A stretch of 64,000 nucleotides of DNA from Cymodocea nodosa. Lineage: Eukaryota; Streptophyta; Magnoliopsida; Alismatales; Cymodoceaceae. The translations under genes were made by a program, and so were the position numbers. This document shows, in pieces, positions 49,629-61,420 of the stretch. The stretch spans positions 5,456,001-5,520,000 of the forward strand of contig JAZBRI010000004.1 in the NCBI GenBank assembly GCA_036874045.1. The letters are read 5' to 3'. The first letter of the stretch is position 1. The number at the start of each line of letters is the position of its first letter. The notes under the pieces are model-generated. The model worked only from the letters and a program-made list of their open reading frames with translations. It had not been told where the DNA came from and ran no database searches.

Positions 49629-51301
49629 TCCAAGTGTCAATGGGTCGGGTCAGCCTAAAAAGTATCACCTTGTTCGGGTTACATGTTAGGTTGAAATTTT
49701 TTTAAAATTTTTTTGGGACACCTCGGCCTGGCTTGAAATTTTTCAAGGACAGCCCACTCCGTAACCATCTACTTTTATAAATTTTTATTTTTTTATTTGT
49801 TTTAACCATATGTCAACTTTGGTCTGATCTAATTTTTTTCAGTTTTTTATTAATATTTTTCTTCATTTTGATCGACCAAAGTTTTTTATTTATTCATTCG
49901 ATCTTACAAATATTTTAATTTTTTAATTTTATTTTCGGTCAAACCGAATATAAGCTTCAATCTGACTGAAGATTTTGAAGTTACTATTTTTTCCTTCGAT
50001 TTGATCGAATATAGGCTTCGGTCCAACCGAATATTTTTAAATTTATTATTTTTTCCTTCGATCTGACCGAAGATAACTTCGGTACAATCAAAGATTTTTA
50101 AGTTTTTTTTTTTTTCGATTTGATCAAAGATAAGCTTATCTTCGATCGTACCGAAGTTTTTATTTTCTTTTTTTTTTATTCAATTTGATCGAATCTCAAC
50201 TTCGGTCCAACCGAAGTCTTTGATTTTTTATATTTATTTTTTTATTTTAAATTACAATAAAAATTAAAAAATTTTACAACATTTACGACAATCAATTTAT
50301 TATTCAAACACATTATCTTATTTATAAATACATGAACATCAAACATAAGTCATCATTCATAAATCATTATTCATCACATTAACATCAATATCAATATATC
50401 ATCATCATACTTTCATAATTCATCATCCATCAAGTCATTTAAACACAAGTCATAAAGTTAAAATAATTATTTTATTTTCTGAATTTAAATTAAAATTACA
50501 TTATTTTTGTAATTACATCAAATATTTTTACATTTAATGTACAATGTATGTAATTATATTTAAACATTTAAATTTGAAAATTCATTGATGAAGTCATGTT
50601 TTTTTTGCTGTCCACAAACACAAGTAAACTTTTAGTCTTTAACACACATTAATGCTTCTAAAATATCATCTTTTAATCTTACTCTTCTATCGTCTAATAT
50701 ATTATCACTAATACTAATTGTTTGTTCACATACTACAAATAAGTTGGAATTGTTATTAAATCTCTTGTCATTAATGATAAAATAAGAAATGTGCATTTTT
50801 GTGTTTTCCTTCAATTTATTACATCAAAATCTAGAAAATCAGGATTATGTCTTATTAAATAGCTATGATTAAAATTATTTAATTCTTTCCTATTTGTTAC
50901 GATAAATCTCTTATTTAATTCTTTATATATGTTGTAATATACATATCAAACATTATTTAAACTTTGTTCTACATTTTCAATTGCTACATCAAGTTCTACA
51001 TTTAAACAAGTTTATATTACATTTATTAATTTTTTAACAACTTTTACTTTAACATTTATTAATTTTATATACATCAACTTTTATGTTTACATTTATTAAT
51101 GTATATAAGAGAGTTATCATATTCCATTTATTATTTTCCATTAATTTCATCTTGGATCGAATTGCCCCACAGGCCAGCCTAAGCCCGATCCGAATCGGCC
51201 CATGGGCTTGCCCGACCATTGAACTGATTTTCTAATTTATTGTTGCCCAGCCCGACCCAATTTTTTAAATCGGTCCGAGCCCGGCCCAATTGATACCTCT
51301 A
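49629..51301 (-). mobile_element. Fossil hAT transposon
   Basis: Imperfect terminal inverted repeats: left TCCAAGTGTCAATGGGTCGG and right (reverse complement) TAGAGGTATCAATTGGGCCG, the GTGTCAAT..G.CGGG type typical of plant hATs. On the minus strand, 50,814-50,632 encodes SDNILDDRRVRLKDDILEAL followed by MCVKD. This matches the C-terminal hAT dimerisation region (S..G.VLDDRR..L..D.LEAL.C.KDW). The upstream transposase is degraded by stops. No 8-bp target duplication is recognisable. Confidence 0.75.
49862..50230. repeat. Palindrome-bearing tandem array inside the hAT fossil
   Basis: About five imperfect units of 60-66 bp. Each has a T-rich spacer plus variants of TTCGATTTGATCGAA and TTCGGTCCAACCGAA, which are near-palindromes around TTCGGTC/GACCGAA. 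It lies between the transposase remnant and the transposon end. Confidence 0.8.
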
Positions 51302-52736
51302 ATGATGCTAACTTTTTGCACAAGCACATATTTTACAGCCTAATTTTCTTAGTTATGAAGCATAATCGGGTGAATAATAAATTTATAGACTTTTTTATTT
51401 AATTTTAATTATATTCTTTTATCTTATAAAAATCTACAAACATTTCTCTATTCCATGCATCTATCATACTTTAATCTTATAAGTAATTAACATATCTTAT
51501 AATTTTTCTATTACTACTTATTATAGATTCAAGTATTTAGAAGTTTTACTTCTTTATATCTCACCATTATCTAAATAGAATTTTCACCGTTATTCTTATT
51601 TTTATTAAATCTATATATTCAATTTTGAAATGAACTTCTTTACCTAGATCTGTCAAATAAGGTGTAATAATCCTATTTTTTTAATTTACATTTGAATGCC
51701 AATGCAAAGGTCTACGAATTTTTTTTTTTTTTTTTCTTCGTTGCACCTGAAGTACGTATCATGATTAACGTCAACAAATTATCTTTAGAATATTCATTTT
51801 AACATGATCTCTCTATCTAACGTTAACTTCCTTATTTTTTTTTCTTAATTCAAACTTAAGATTAAATATAAGGGTTCGTTTATGCTACTTAAAAAATTAA
51901 GAATCAGAAAGTTAAGAAAGTAAAATTTAAAGTCATTTGTAGAAAAATCATATAATTATTAAAATTTTGTTGTTAATTTATTTGTAATATGAAACACAAA
52001 TTAATTAGATATTATATCTTATTTTTTTGTGATTTAGATATGAAAATCACAGATAATTTATTTTAATTATTTATGAACATAAATTTTTAAAAACATAAAT
52101 CAAAGATATTGAAATATAAGTAAATTGTTGAGCATATAATTTGTTAAATATTTATTTATTTTAAATATAATTTTTTATAATGTATTTTAGTATAATCTTT
52201 ATTTTTAAAATTTATTTATTTAAATTTCATTATTTACATTATTATTTTTCTATTATTTTCATTAAGTAAAATTACTTAAGATAGAACGATAAAGTGAGAG
52301 TTAAAAAGGCGATGGAGTGATAATAAACGGCGAAAGTTTACTTTCTAAAAAGAAACGGCGAAAGTTTTTATGTTTACTTTCTCAACTTTAAGATAATAAA
52401 AAATCTAAAGATTTAAAATCTTTAGTATTTTTATATATAAATAAATTAGAAATAAATTTTCAATTTTTCTATATGATATAAATTTTAAAAAATTAAAAAA
52501 ATTTCCTAATTTTTTAATTTCTAACTTTTTAAGTAACACAGACAAGACCTAAGGAAATTAACCTTTACAATATAATCTTAAAGTGAAATTACACTTAATT
52601 ACGTGATGTAATTTGCATACATCAGATAAACCGATTAAAAGGTTGCAGAAGAGGACGACGTACATGCACGGCAATCTTTTCCCTTTAAAACCAGTATTTT
52701 CAAAAGTTCGAAGCATACGATCAAGTTTTGAATACA

Positions 52737-52763
52737 CTGGGCTGGGCTGGGCTGGGCTGGGCT
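52737..52763. repeat. (CTGGG)5 pentanucleotide repeat
   Basis: Five perfect tandem copies of CTGGG. Confidence 0.9.
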
Positions 52764-53063
52764 TGAGAGAAACCAGAGAATCGATATTCGTAAAACCATA
52801 CAATGCATGTGGATCGAGTTTTCATCGACGATTAATGGATGTATATATTTCACACGCACACAGAATATTTGGCAAATTAAGGGAAGGAAGGAGAGGAAGC
52901 ACTGGTGGCACCGATTAGCTAAACACATGATGGATGGATCGATAAACGCAGAGCTAATTAGACTTCAGAGATTCTGGTTCCTAGGAATGAATAAAATAAA
53001 AAGATCCGTGATCTAGATCCCAGGATTTTCTGCAATCGTCGAACCTTATTCCCACAGATATAT

Positions 53064-53081
53064 TCACACACACACACACAC
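53064..53081. repeat. (CA)n microsatellite
   Basis: A CA dinucleotide run of about 18 bp followed by TATATA. Confidence 0.85.
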
Positions 53082-53462
53082 ATATATAAATTTATTGGCC
53101 ACATCGTCCACATGTGGGCGGTGGCTTGACGCATCTGTACCACTACTCCAAGGAGCGGCACGTGAGCGACAGCTTCTCAACACATAATAACCGTTTCATA
53201 AGAGAAAATATAAATAACAAAAGGCCATTAGAATATTTAACGATTCAATTAATAGACGTAAGTTACAATTAAAAAAGAAAAGAAGGAAGACAGGGGGAGG
53301 GAGATCCGGGTGGATCACGTGGGGGTGAGCTGTTGTTCTCGATGGGCATTGCCAGCTCATGCTTTCGTCTGGTTAATTAGCAAACATGTCAGTCAAACGC
53401 TGGTCAACAGTCAACCAAATTATTTGAAATTCTTTTGCAGAGAAAACAAATCGACACCACAT

Positions 53463-53505
53463 CTTCTTCTTCTTCTTCTTCTTCTTCTTCTTCTTCTTCT
53501 TCTTC
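53463..53505. repeat. (CTT)14 microsatellite
   Basis: A long perfect CTT run, passing into CCT/CTCTTCC. Confidence 0.9.
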
Positions 53506-53734
53506 CTCCTCTTCCGCTCTTTTTTATTTTCTTAAAATTCATGATAGCAGCAGCGCCTTAACCGACTAAATATGAGAAAAAGTTATACATATCACTACTG
53601 TTTTTATCAACTAAATTATTGTAATCCATCTTATAATTAATATATATGAAGGAGGACAGAGCTCTGAGCTGTTCAGCTGTCGGTTCGCCCGCCAGGAGGG
53701 GGATATGTATGTATGTATGCATGTATATATAACT

Positions 53735-53766
53735 ACTGCTACTGCTGCTGCTGCTGCTGCTGCTGC
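53735..53766. repeat. (CTG)n microsatellite
   Basis: A CTG run preceded by CTA interruptions, about 32 bp. Confidence 0.9.
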
Positions 53767-54278
53767 AAGCTCCATGCGCCGGCCTGATCCACTCAAGGTG
53801 TCGGTGGGTGGGTCGGTCGGTCTACCGGTGCACGTAGAGCTACGACACGTCGATCGATCGGATGATTTATGATTAAGATCGATGAACTGTCAACTCCGGG
53901 CGGGTGGATATATAATCTTATCATCATACGTAATTCAATACATGTCGTTTTGCTCCATGCATGTGTGCGATTTGTGAGCTCCGTCGGTGGTATTGGAGCC
54001 AGTACTGTGTGCTGCTGTACATGCCTTGCAAGAAACGTCATAAGAAACGTTATAAAAATCGGTTCTGATGAGGTAGCTAGGCCACCATTATATTAGCCAG
54101 TCATTGATTTTAGCGCGATAATTGAGTACGTATATATGAGACAAAGGAATTGACAAAGATGAATTATAAATTACATGAGTCATGTCAAGCAGATTCGGTG
54201 ACTGAATAATGATCAAGTACTGGCCGTAAATTGAAAATGCCAGTTATACATACGCCTACATTAATGGTACGTACATGT

Positions 54279-54292
54279 ATATATATATATAG
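54279..54292 (+). promoter_or_regulatory. TATA-like element of the 54.4-kb gene
   Basis: TATATATATATATA lies about 100 bp upstream of the start codon. A GA-rich leader ((GA)n then (GGA)n, 54,319-54,370) separates the two. Confidence 0.45.
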
Positions 54293-54390
54293 ACACAAGG
54301 AACACACCAGTTTCTTCTGCGAGAGAGGGAGAGAGAGAGAGAGAGAGAGGAGGAGGAGGAGGAGGAGGAAGAGCAGCAGTCAAGGTGACC

Positions 54391-55098
54391 ATGGCCTGCA
54401 TGAACATGTACAACTCAGAGCACCAGAACAACCTCATCGGCCCAAGAATATCGTTCTCAAGCGATTTCGTCGTAGACCCGCCGGGGCAGATGACCGTCAA
54501 GAAGGAGACGTCGTCGACGGACCCACAGCACGACGGCTCCCCGGCAACGGACTTCGAGTTCTCTGCCACCGACGACAAGTACCTCACGGTGGCGGCGGCG
54601 GACGAGCTCTTCTTCAAGGGGAAGCTGCTGCCGCTGAAGGAGAACTGCAGGACCCTCAAGGAGGAGCTGCTGCAGGAGGAGGACGAGGAGGAGCACGCAG
54701 CGTCCCGGTCGAGGCCGTCGAAGATGCCCATGGCCGTCAGGTGGAAGGGGTTCCTGGGGATGAGGGGCATCAGCAGGGCACACCACCATCAGAATGCCAC
54801 CAAGGAGGTCGACGGCGGTCATGCCGGATCTCTGGAACACGAGGCGGAGCTCGACGCCGGCGCGTCCGATCAGGTAGCTATAGATCTCCCTCGCTTCGTG
54901 ACAATTTGCAAAGAAAAATCCTTTGTTTTCTTGATATTGTCTTTTTTTTTTTTTCTTTCTTAAGTGCCATTGGAAAATGACGGTGTTTAATAAAAGCCAA
55001 AAAAAGGTAAATATTTCTTAATCACGAGTATGTGCTGGTCATTGCAGGAGAGAAAGAGGGTTGAAGGATCAGTCGAGCGTGGCAGCAATGCAGCATGA
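54391..55098 (+). CDS. Plant-specific protein of unknown function (DFEFS / ADELFFKGKLLPL family)
   Basis: Two exons, 54391-54873 and 55048-55098, with a clean donor (GATCAG|GTAGCT) and acceptor (TTGCAG|GAGAGA), give 177 residues ending RGSNAA. The start is the ATG in ACCATGG; the frame has no better upstream ATG. Visible segments: ISFSSDFVVD near 20-30, DFEFSATD about 55, the conserved-looking AADELFFKGKLLPLKEN near 70-85, TLKEELLQEEDEEE, and a basic-aromatic patch VRWKGFLGMRG near 116-126. I recognise this order from short angiosperm proteins of unassigned function but cannot name a role. There is no signal peptide, membrane segment or known catalytic motif. Codon use is strongly GC-rich, like the other first exons. 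The very long antisense frame over the same bases is a GC-bias shadow. Confidence 0.82.
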
Positions 55099-56363
55099 AT
55101 TAATACCAGGGTACTCTACTTTCATGACGTACTGATGATGTAACTTTATAAATTAAATGTTGTGAAGATGATGAGAGATATTGATTGAGATGGGACATGG
55201 CCTTTTCTTTTCTTTTCTTTTTTTCCTCAATTCTTAATTTTTAGATTTGTGTGATCTGTACCCTGCACTTAATTGTGTAGATTAATCCCCTTTTTTCAGC
55301 AACCATTTTTTATTCTATTCCCCGTAGGCTTCTTTGATTCCAATTTTTTTTTTTTTTCTCCTCTCAAAGGTATTATAATTAAGATAAAAAACAAAAGAGA
55401 GGTTTCTGGACTAGATCTCCATTGGCAATTATCACAGCTATTCGAGTTAAAACAACAACAAATCTGAAGAAAGAAGTCACTCCAATGCCACCACCGCCCG
55501 ATGGGTGTGCCCGGAAATTATTTCTCTCAATCATTTATCACTATCATAAGCAGGAATCTTATGTTCAACATAAGCGTTTAAGATAGAAAAACTAAAGCAA
55601 TGGTCCGTGGTGGAGAAGGAAGCATCTCCAAAGCCAACATGCACACTTGGGTATAAGATTCCTGCTTATCCTGAATCCTTCATTTCTGGTCCCACTCCCA
55701 ACCCCCAAACCACACAAGAATATCTATCAATCGAACCCACAAAAATCCAGTCAACAATCCCACCAGATCGTTAAATTTATCAGATCTGCCTCTCCCATGC
55801 CTACCGTATATCATCATGTTCCTATGTAAAAAGAAAGAAAGATGGTTTAACGTTGCTCAAAGTACTTGCAACTAAAGATGATGTTGGATGTGTTAAGTTA
55901 CGATTCAGATACATCAGCGTAAAAATCTATCAATGATGATCTAAGACATATCTACGTAATCTTTTTTTACCATGGAAGCTGAAAATCTGGCAAACACCAT
56001 GGAAGAAACAACAGGCAAGACGATTAGACAAGATCAATATATTCTTGATTAATTTAAAACCCCCCCGTGAATAGAATAATATAGACAGGAACTTGAATAC
56101 CAGCGGTAGTACAGTTCACGAGGACAACATATGCATGCATGATCTGGGAAGAGGAGGTGACTGATAAGCAGGTAACTGTGAACAAACACAGACCAACAAC
56201 CAGAAGCAGCGATGCATGATTTATTCATCATCCCAACTATATAACATACAGGTACTAACCGATCAAAATACACAGATATATGTCACACACACACACATGG
56301 TTATATAAATATGTATGCATAGGATGATCATGATTTAAGGAAGGCAAGTGAGATGATCAGAGC
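55099..56363. other. Convergent 3' spacer
   Basis: Lies between two genes pointing at each other. Apart from 3' UTR sequence, poly-pyrimidine tracts and a (CA)n at 56,284-56,297, I see nothing gene-like. Confidence 0.6.
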
Positions 56364-56666
56364 TTAGTACGGGACAATCTTGATCCCAAAGGTTTTCTTC
56401 GCGAAGCTGGCCATGTTCTTGATCTCGTCCTCATCGATGTAGCCATCGCCGTCGGTGTCAGCGGACTTGACGGCCTGGCTGCTCTTCCACCCGCTGAAGC
56501 GCACGCCAGCCCGGCGCATGACCTTCTGCAGCTCCTCCTTGCTGATCTGCCCGTCCCCATCGCTGTCGAACTTCATCAGCCACCTCCGGAACTCCTCGGC
56601 CGTCATCACGGTTGAGCCCCGGGTGGATGGGGTGTACTTGAGCTTGGCCACGTTCTTCAAGGCCAT
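56364..56666 (-). CDS. Small two-EF-hand calcium-binding protein
   Basis: An intronless 100-residue protein. Two canonical EF-hand loops are complete: DSDGDGQISKEE at 34-45 and DTDGDGYIDEDE at 70-81. Each has Asp at positions 1, 3 and 5, Gly at 6, Ile at 8 and Glu at 12, so both should bind Ca2+. The helix before loop 1 is TAEEFRRWLMKF. There is no N-terminal Gly for myristoylation, no signal peptide and no further domain; it is probably a cytosolic/nuclear Ca2+ sensor. The start is the ATG at 56,666; the frame runs further upstream but contains no other in-frame ATG before the TATA box. It resembles short CML/polcalcin-size EF-hand proteins, but I cannot assign a specific one. Confidence 0.88.
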   Translation of the reverse strand: MALKNVAKLKYTPSTRGSTVMTAEEFRRWLMKFDSDGDGQISKEELQKVMRRAGVRFSGWKSSQAVKSADTDGDGYIDEDEIKNMASFAKKTFGIKIVPY

Positions 56667-56766
56667 GGTGGTGTGGTGGGAAGCTTTTAGTCGCTCCTGT
56701 TTGTTTGTTTGATTCTTTCTGGCTCTCTCCAAGGCAAGGTGTTGGGTTCTCTGATCAGGCTTTAGC

Positions 56767-56775
56767 TTTTTTATA
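56767..56775 (-). promoter_or_regulatory. TATA box of the EF-hand gene
   Basis: TATAAAAAA on the minus strand, about 100 bp upstream of the start codon, leaves room for a leader of about 70 nt. Confidence 0.6.
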
Positions 56776-58720
56776 ACCAAGGTAGTGGTTCATCAACCAT
56801 CACCTTTATTCCCCAAGAGCTCGCTTCAACGGATGGGAAATAATCGAAGCGTGTTCTTGCTTTTGGACGGTGCCTGATAAGTTTGACCTGCCTTCCCAGG
56901 CCTGATTCATCCACGTTCCAAATTTGTATTGGTGATGATCGATCATGTATTGGATCTCCAAGAACATTCCAAAAAAAAAATGTATTAATTTTCTATTTCA
57001 CTGCAAATGAAGAAATCTGATTCACATTCAAATAAAACGATCACCGTTGCAAAAAAAAAAAAGGTATCAAGTAATCTGCTAAGTTTTCAACTTCTACGGT
57101 CAAAAATTCATTACCATAAAAAGTGGGTGTTCTAATTTTCCTTTGTCAAAGGTAGAAAAGCAACTTGGTAGGTATTTCTCATACTGAAGTTATTATTATT
57201 TAACTTATTCTAACATAGATCAACAACCACGTTATAATGTATATAAAAATGATGTATATTTGTTTTCTTCTCGAGATCTATGCCCTGAGACTTTACTGGT
57301 TCTGGATAAACATTAATCACTAACTTGATAGATAGTTATTCTAGGGGACATTTTTCATAGAGGCATCTTTAATATATTTTCTCATAGGTATTTCCATGTT
57401 GTCTTATAAACTGAATACATGGAAACCTTAAAGTAGGCATAAGTTTTAACATCAGATGAGTATGAATACATTGTAAATTTTTTTCTGAAGATATATTTAC
57501 GAACACTTTTTGGTTAATATAATTCTCTTTATGAAATATAAATGCTCTTTATATGTTCACTTCTAAATGAATTACTAGGAATTTGATCGTTTGTAGCATT
57601 TACAATAATTTTCCACTAGAATCAACATTTATTTGATCTGTGCCTTACCTTTTGTTTAATATTTGTAATGTTTCTCACAGAACCCAAATCTAAAACCTTC
57701 TTCCTTTTGAAGCCTATAAAAAGAAAAGATCGATTATCCTATCTACTATTGATTGAATCTTTCTTCTCCTTGTTAATTTATCATCTATTTAGAAAATTTT
57801 AAATGCTTCAACACTAAAGTAATTCCACTTAGTGGTAGAGCATGCATCACTCATTTCATCTACAAGTGTACAAGAACCAAAGGAGACCTAGAAACGTTTA
57901 GGTGCCATCAATCATTGCCTTATGGGTGAATAAGGGGTGGGAAAAGTTGCTAAGACAGAATTAAGATTTTTGTTTACATGTTACTGTAAAATTAATCTTG
58001 CATTGTTACATATGCTATTATAAAATATCTATTAATCAATCTGTTTTCTTAAAATTTAACATTAGACTAAAATGCTATTTCTTTATCTTAAATATAAAAT
58101 GCCTAATTACCCTTATTATTTTATTTTTCTAACCTAATTCAACTTCCTCTGCCTTTGCGTCTTTGAATTATTCACATTTAAATCTTGAACTCCAATAGGT
58201 AGAACAACGACAATTAGAATCATAATCTATTATATAAGGTCGACTAAAGATAGAAACAGACTTTATTTATTTCCATGGCTTCCGATCAGATTCGATGCCT
58301 TCAACTACAACGTCCCCATTATGCAAAAAAAGGTGGGTATAAGAAGCTGAGTTGAAATGGAGAGAAAAAGGACTGGCGTAGAGCACTTCATGAATCACAT
58401 CTTTATTCTTGCTCCACCATCTTTTCAAAATCAATCTAAACTAAAAGAAGGGTGGTTTTCAAAGCTTCCCGATAGCTTTGTTCTTATTCCCATAAGGGCC
58501 TTTATAGATAGATAGAGAAAGAGAGAGATTCCCCATTCAATAGAAAACAATAGGCAGGTTAGCACTTACGAACACTATTCTGAAGAGCTACAAAGTAGTG
58601 GCGTATTGGGCATTTGGTACTAGGGGTGAACATGAGTTTGTGTTAACTTAGAAAACCAAATTGATCTGACCCATATGGATTGGGTTGGGTTTTTGTTTAC
58701 TATAGGTCAGATATGGGTTA

Positions 58721-59924
58721 ATTTATTAATTTAGAGAAATTTTATAATAAAATATCTAAACGTCTATTATGATGAGTATTGAAAAGAAAAGAAGTATTGT
58801 ATGATATATTGATATTATAAAGTTATGTATGAAAGAGTAGTTACTAGTGTCAAAACTATAAAAGTACAAATTAAAAAATTTCTAATACATAGAATTTTCT
58901 TTAAGTTAATACCTATTTATCTCAGTTATAGATGAAATAACTAAAGAAATTCAAGAAAAAATACCCTAGTGTATGTAGTACTAGTTGACAAAAATAAGGT
59001 AAAAATTAATTTTAATTTAGAATTATAGAGATACATTAGAGTCCAAAGGATTTAAATTGAGTAGATCAAAAATTGAATACATAGAATATAAGTTAAAAAA
59101 AAATAATGAAAGTATACAATTAGATGACCATGAGATTTGAAAAAATACCTTGGTGTATGTAGTATTATTAGTTGACGAAAATAAGGTAAATATTAATATT
59201 AATTTAGAATTATAGAAACACTTTAGAATCCAAAGGATTTAAATTGAGTAGATCAAAAATTGAATACAAAGAATATAAGTTAAAAAAAAATAAAAAAATA
59301 TGAAAGTATACAATTAGATGACCATGAGATTTATAAAAGAAAGACTTTTAAGTATTTAATATCTATAATAAATAGTAATAGTGAAATTATAGATGCTAGT
59401 CATATTATTAAAATAAGATAGATGAAATAGATAAATATTTTTGGAGTGTTATATGATAGAACGATTCCTTTAAAATTTTAAAAAATCTATAAAACTACTA
59501 TTTGTCTGACAGTATTTTATGATTCAAAATACTAGGTAGTAAAATATGACCATATGAAAAAAGTTGGTGTCATAGATATGCAAATGTTTAGATGAATAAG
59601 TGGTAATATTATAAAAGATAAATAAGCTTTTATTAGTAATGGAGGAGTTGTAGCATTTGAAGATAAGACAAGAAAAAATTAGTTTAAGTAATTTGATCAT
59701 ATTCTTAGGAGACTAAAGAATGTACCTGTTAAAAGAAGAGAATTGATTAGTGTGGAAAAAATTAAAAGAAGAAGAAAGTCTAAAACTACTTGGTTAGAAA
59801 TTGTGAGAAAAGATTTAAATTTATGTAATTTAATTAAATACATGATTATAAATAAAAATATATGAAAGAAAAAGGATTCATGTAATTAATTCCACATGGT
59901 AAGATCATGACCAAAGTTATTGTT
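58721..59924 (+). mobile_element. RTE-type LINE remnant with near-perfect flanking direct repeats
   Basis: The plus strand, with many stops, reads KGFKLSRSKIEYIEYKLKK, QLDDHEI, FKYL.SIINSN.EI, VKYDHMKK, FDHILRRLKNVPVKRRELIS and TTWLEIVRKDLNL. This is the order of RTE-clade reverse transcriptase and C-terminus. The flanks AGGTCAGATATGGGTTA (58,704-58,720) and AGGTTAGATATGGGTTG (59,925-59,941) match at 15 of 17 and look like an old target-site duplication. An internal 184-bp segment is duplicated. Confidence 0.78.
58955..59333. repeat. 184-bp tandem duplication inside the RTE LINE
   Basis: Copies at 58,955-59,138 and 59,139-59,333 both start GAAAAAATACC. Both contain CCAAAGGATTTAAATTGAGT and end GATGACCATGAGATTT. 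The second has a short A-rich insertion. Confidence 0.88.
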
Positions 59925-61420
59925 AGGTTAGATATGGGTTGGAAATTGTCACACCCAAGATATTTGGGTTGGGTATGGATTCCATGGAATGATTACTTGA
60001 TCTAACATGAAACTATATCGTATACATATTTTATTTATTTATATAAATAAATATACATAATTACTAACTTATTTTTTATTACAAAACAACATTCTATTCT
60101 TTCCATTCTTCAAGGACCAACGTTTGGGCCTATGACTATGAGCCTATGCTCTTCTTCTACCACTTAATATTCTCAAGTCCTTTATTTTCTTAATACTCAA
60201 TATCCAATAATACATTTTCTCTTCTTGACCACATCATTCACTCATCACTTACTCCCATTCTTATCAAGTATTCATCTCTCCCTAATTCTTATTATCAGTA
60301 ACCATAAGAAACTGTTAGATTCATCTCTACTCAATTCTTATTGCTAGCAAACATAATGCAGTAACAACTTCTTCCATCCATCTCTTTTCACCAATTTTAC
60401 TTTCTCTAACTACCAACCATCTTTAAGGAAGTATGGTAGTCAAATACAACAATCCATACAACATAATTAGTAAAGGTAAGAGTATAGCAAGCTTGTTGAG
60501 GCACTCACCTTGGCGTTTGAGCAGCTTTTCGAGATTGCTTTGACCCTGGGCAGCAATGAGTCTAGGCTAGACAAATCTGGGTGGATCCTGTTAAGGATAC
60601 AATAAAGATCCATCTATAGGACATCTTCTATAAAGAATTATTAAGGTTTTTAAATCCTAAAACAATCAAAAAAACCTTTGGAAACTCTACTCTCATCTCA
60701 TTTCTTCAGTCATTGGCCTGACAACCTCTACAATAGGAGCATGTTATTTTTGGATGTATATATGTATTATATTTGATATAAATATATGTATTTTTTGACA
60801 TATAAAATGTGTCATTCATGAATATATATTTTGAAAATATATTCAGGAATGTATCTGAATATGCATATATATTTTATGCATAAAATTATAGAAATATAAT
60901 ATACATATGTATAAAGAATAAGAAATCCGAATCTGCTAGCTTCCCGTCTAAAATACCAAGAGTATATGAAAGCTTGACTAGTCCATGCCCAATATGATAC
61001 GTAATACACTAGTCCTACTTGGTATCTTTTGGTCATTCTATTAGAAATAGAAACGTATCACAAACCTGAATTTGCTGATCCCATGTTCGCAAGTTTCATT
61101 AAAGCCTTGTGCCATTGACTTCACGTGATATTTGTTTGCTAGCTTGGTGCCTTTTTTCATAATCATGAATTCTGGTAAAAACTGACTTAGAAGAGGAATC
61201 ATTTTCTCTGGAGACCTGAAAAGGCTTGATCTTAGGCAGCAAAAAGCTTTTGTAGCCATCTTAAACTATGAAGTCATAGAGATGCTGCCTCCTTGAATGT
61301 AAAAAATTAATCTCTAAAAACAAATGATCCTTGATATTTCGTTTGAAACTGATAACATTTGTTGGCACCAAGAAATAGCACTGGCCAGCTCAATTACTTG
61401 AGTTGATTTAAACAACCTTC

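Larger units (their letters stand above)
48051..54390. other. Spacer between the Phe-tRNA ligase gene and the 54.4-kb gene
   Basis: No supported gene. It contains a 104-bp tandem duplication (49,058-49,264), a fossil hAT element (49,629-51,301), very AT-rich DNA (51,300-52,560), and a microsatellite-rich stretch (52,737-53,766) leading into the promoter of the next gene. Confidence 0.6.
56667..61420. other. Spacer between the EF-hand and PPR genes
   Basis: It holds the EF-hand promoter at the left and the PPR 3' UTR at the right. The RTE LINE at 58,721-59,924 sits inside another old repeat whose GGGTTGGGT-rich pieces flank it (58,618-58,720 and 59,941-60,010). The stretch 57,200-58,000 is unassigned. 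A 72-codon frame at 61,041-61,259 (-) has no recognisable homology. Confidence 0.55.

Noticed and set aside
53310-53561. ORF with a poly-Leu run
   Set aside because: The poly-Leu comes from the CTT microsatellite; there is no ATG start and no other coding sign.
54231-54980. 249-codon ORF in another frame over the 54.4-kb gene, plus long antisense ORFs
   Set aside because: These are GC-bias shadows. Only the 54,391 frame has the conserved blocks, a good start context and a matching second exon.
57830-57900. TAGTGGTAGAGC resembling a tRNA A box
   Set aside because: No matching B box (GGTTCGANNCC) or cloverleaf arms could be found downstream.
61041-61259. 72-codon minus-strand ORF downstream of the PPR gene
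   Set aside because: It starts with ATG, but I recognise no homology, and it lies where the PPR 3' UTR is expected. It is possible but unsupported.
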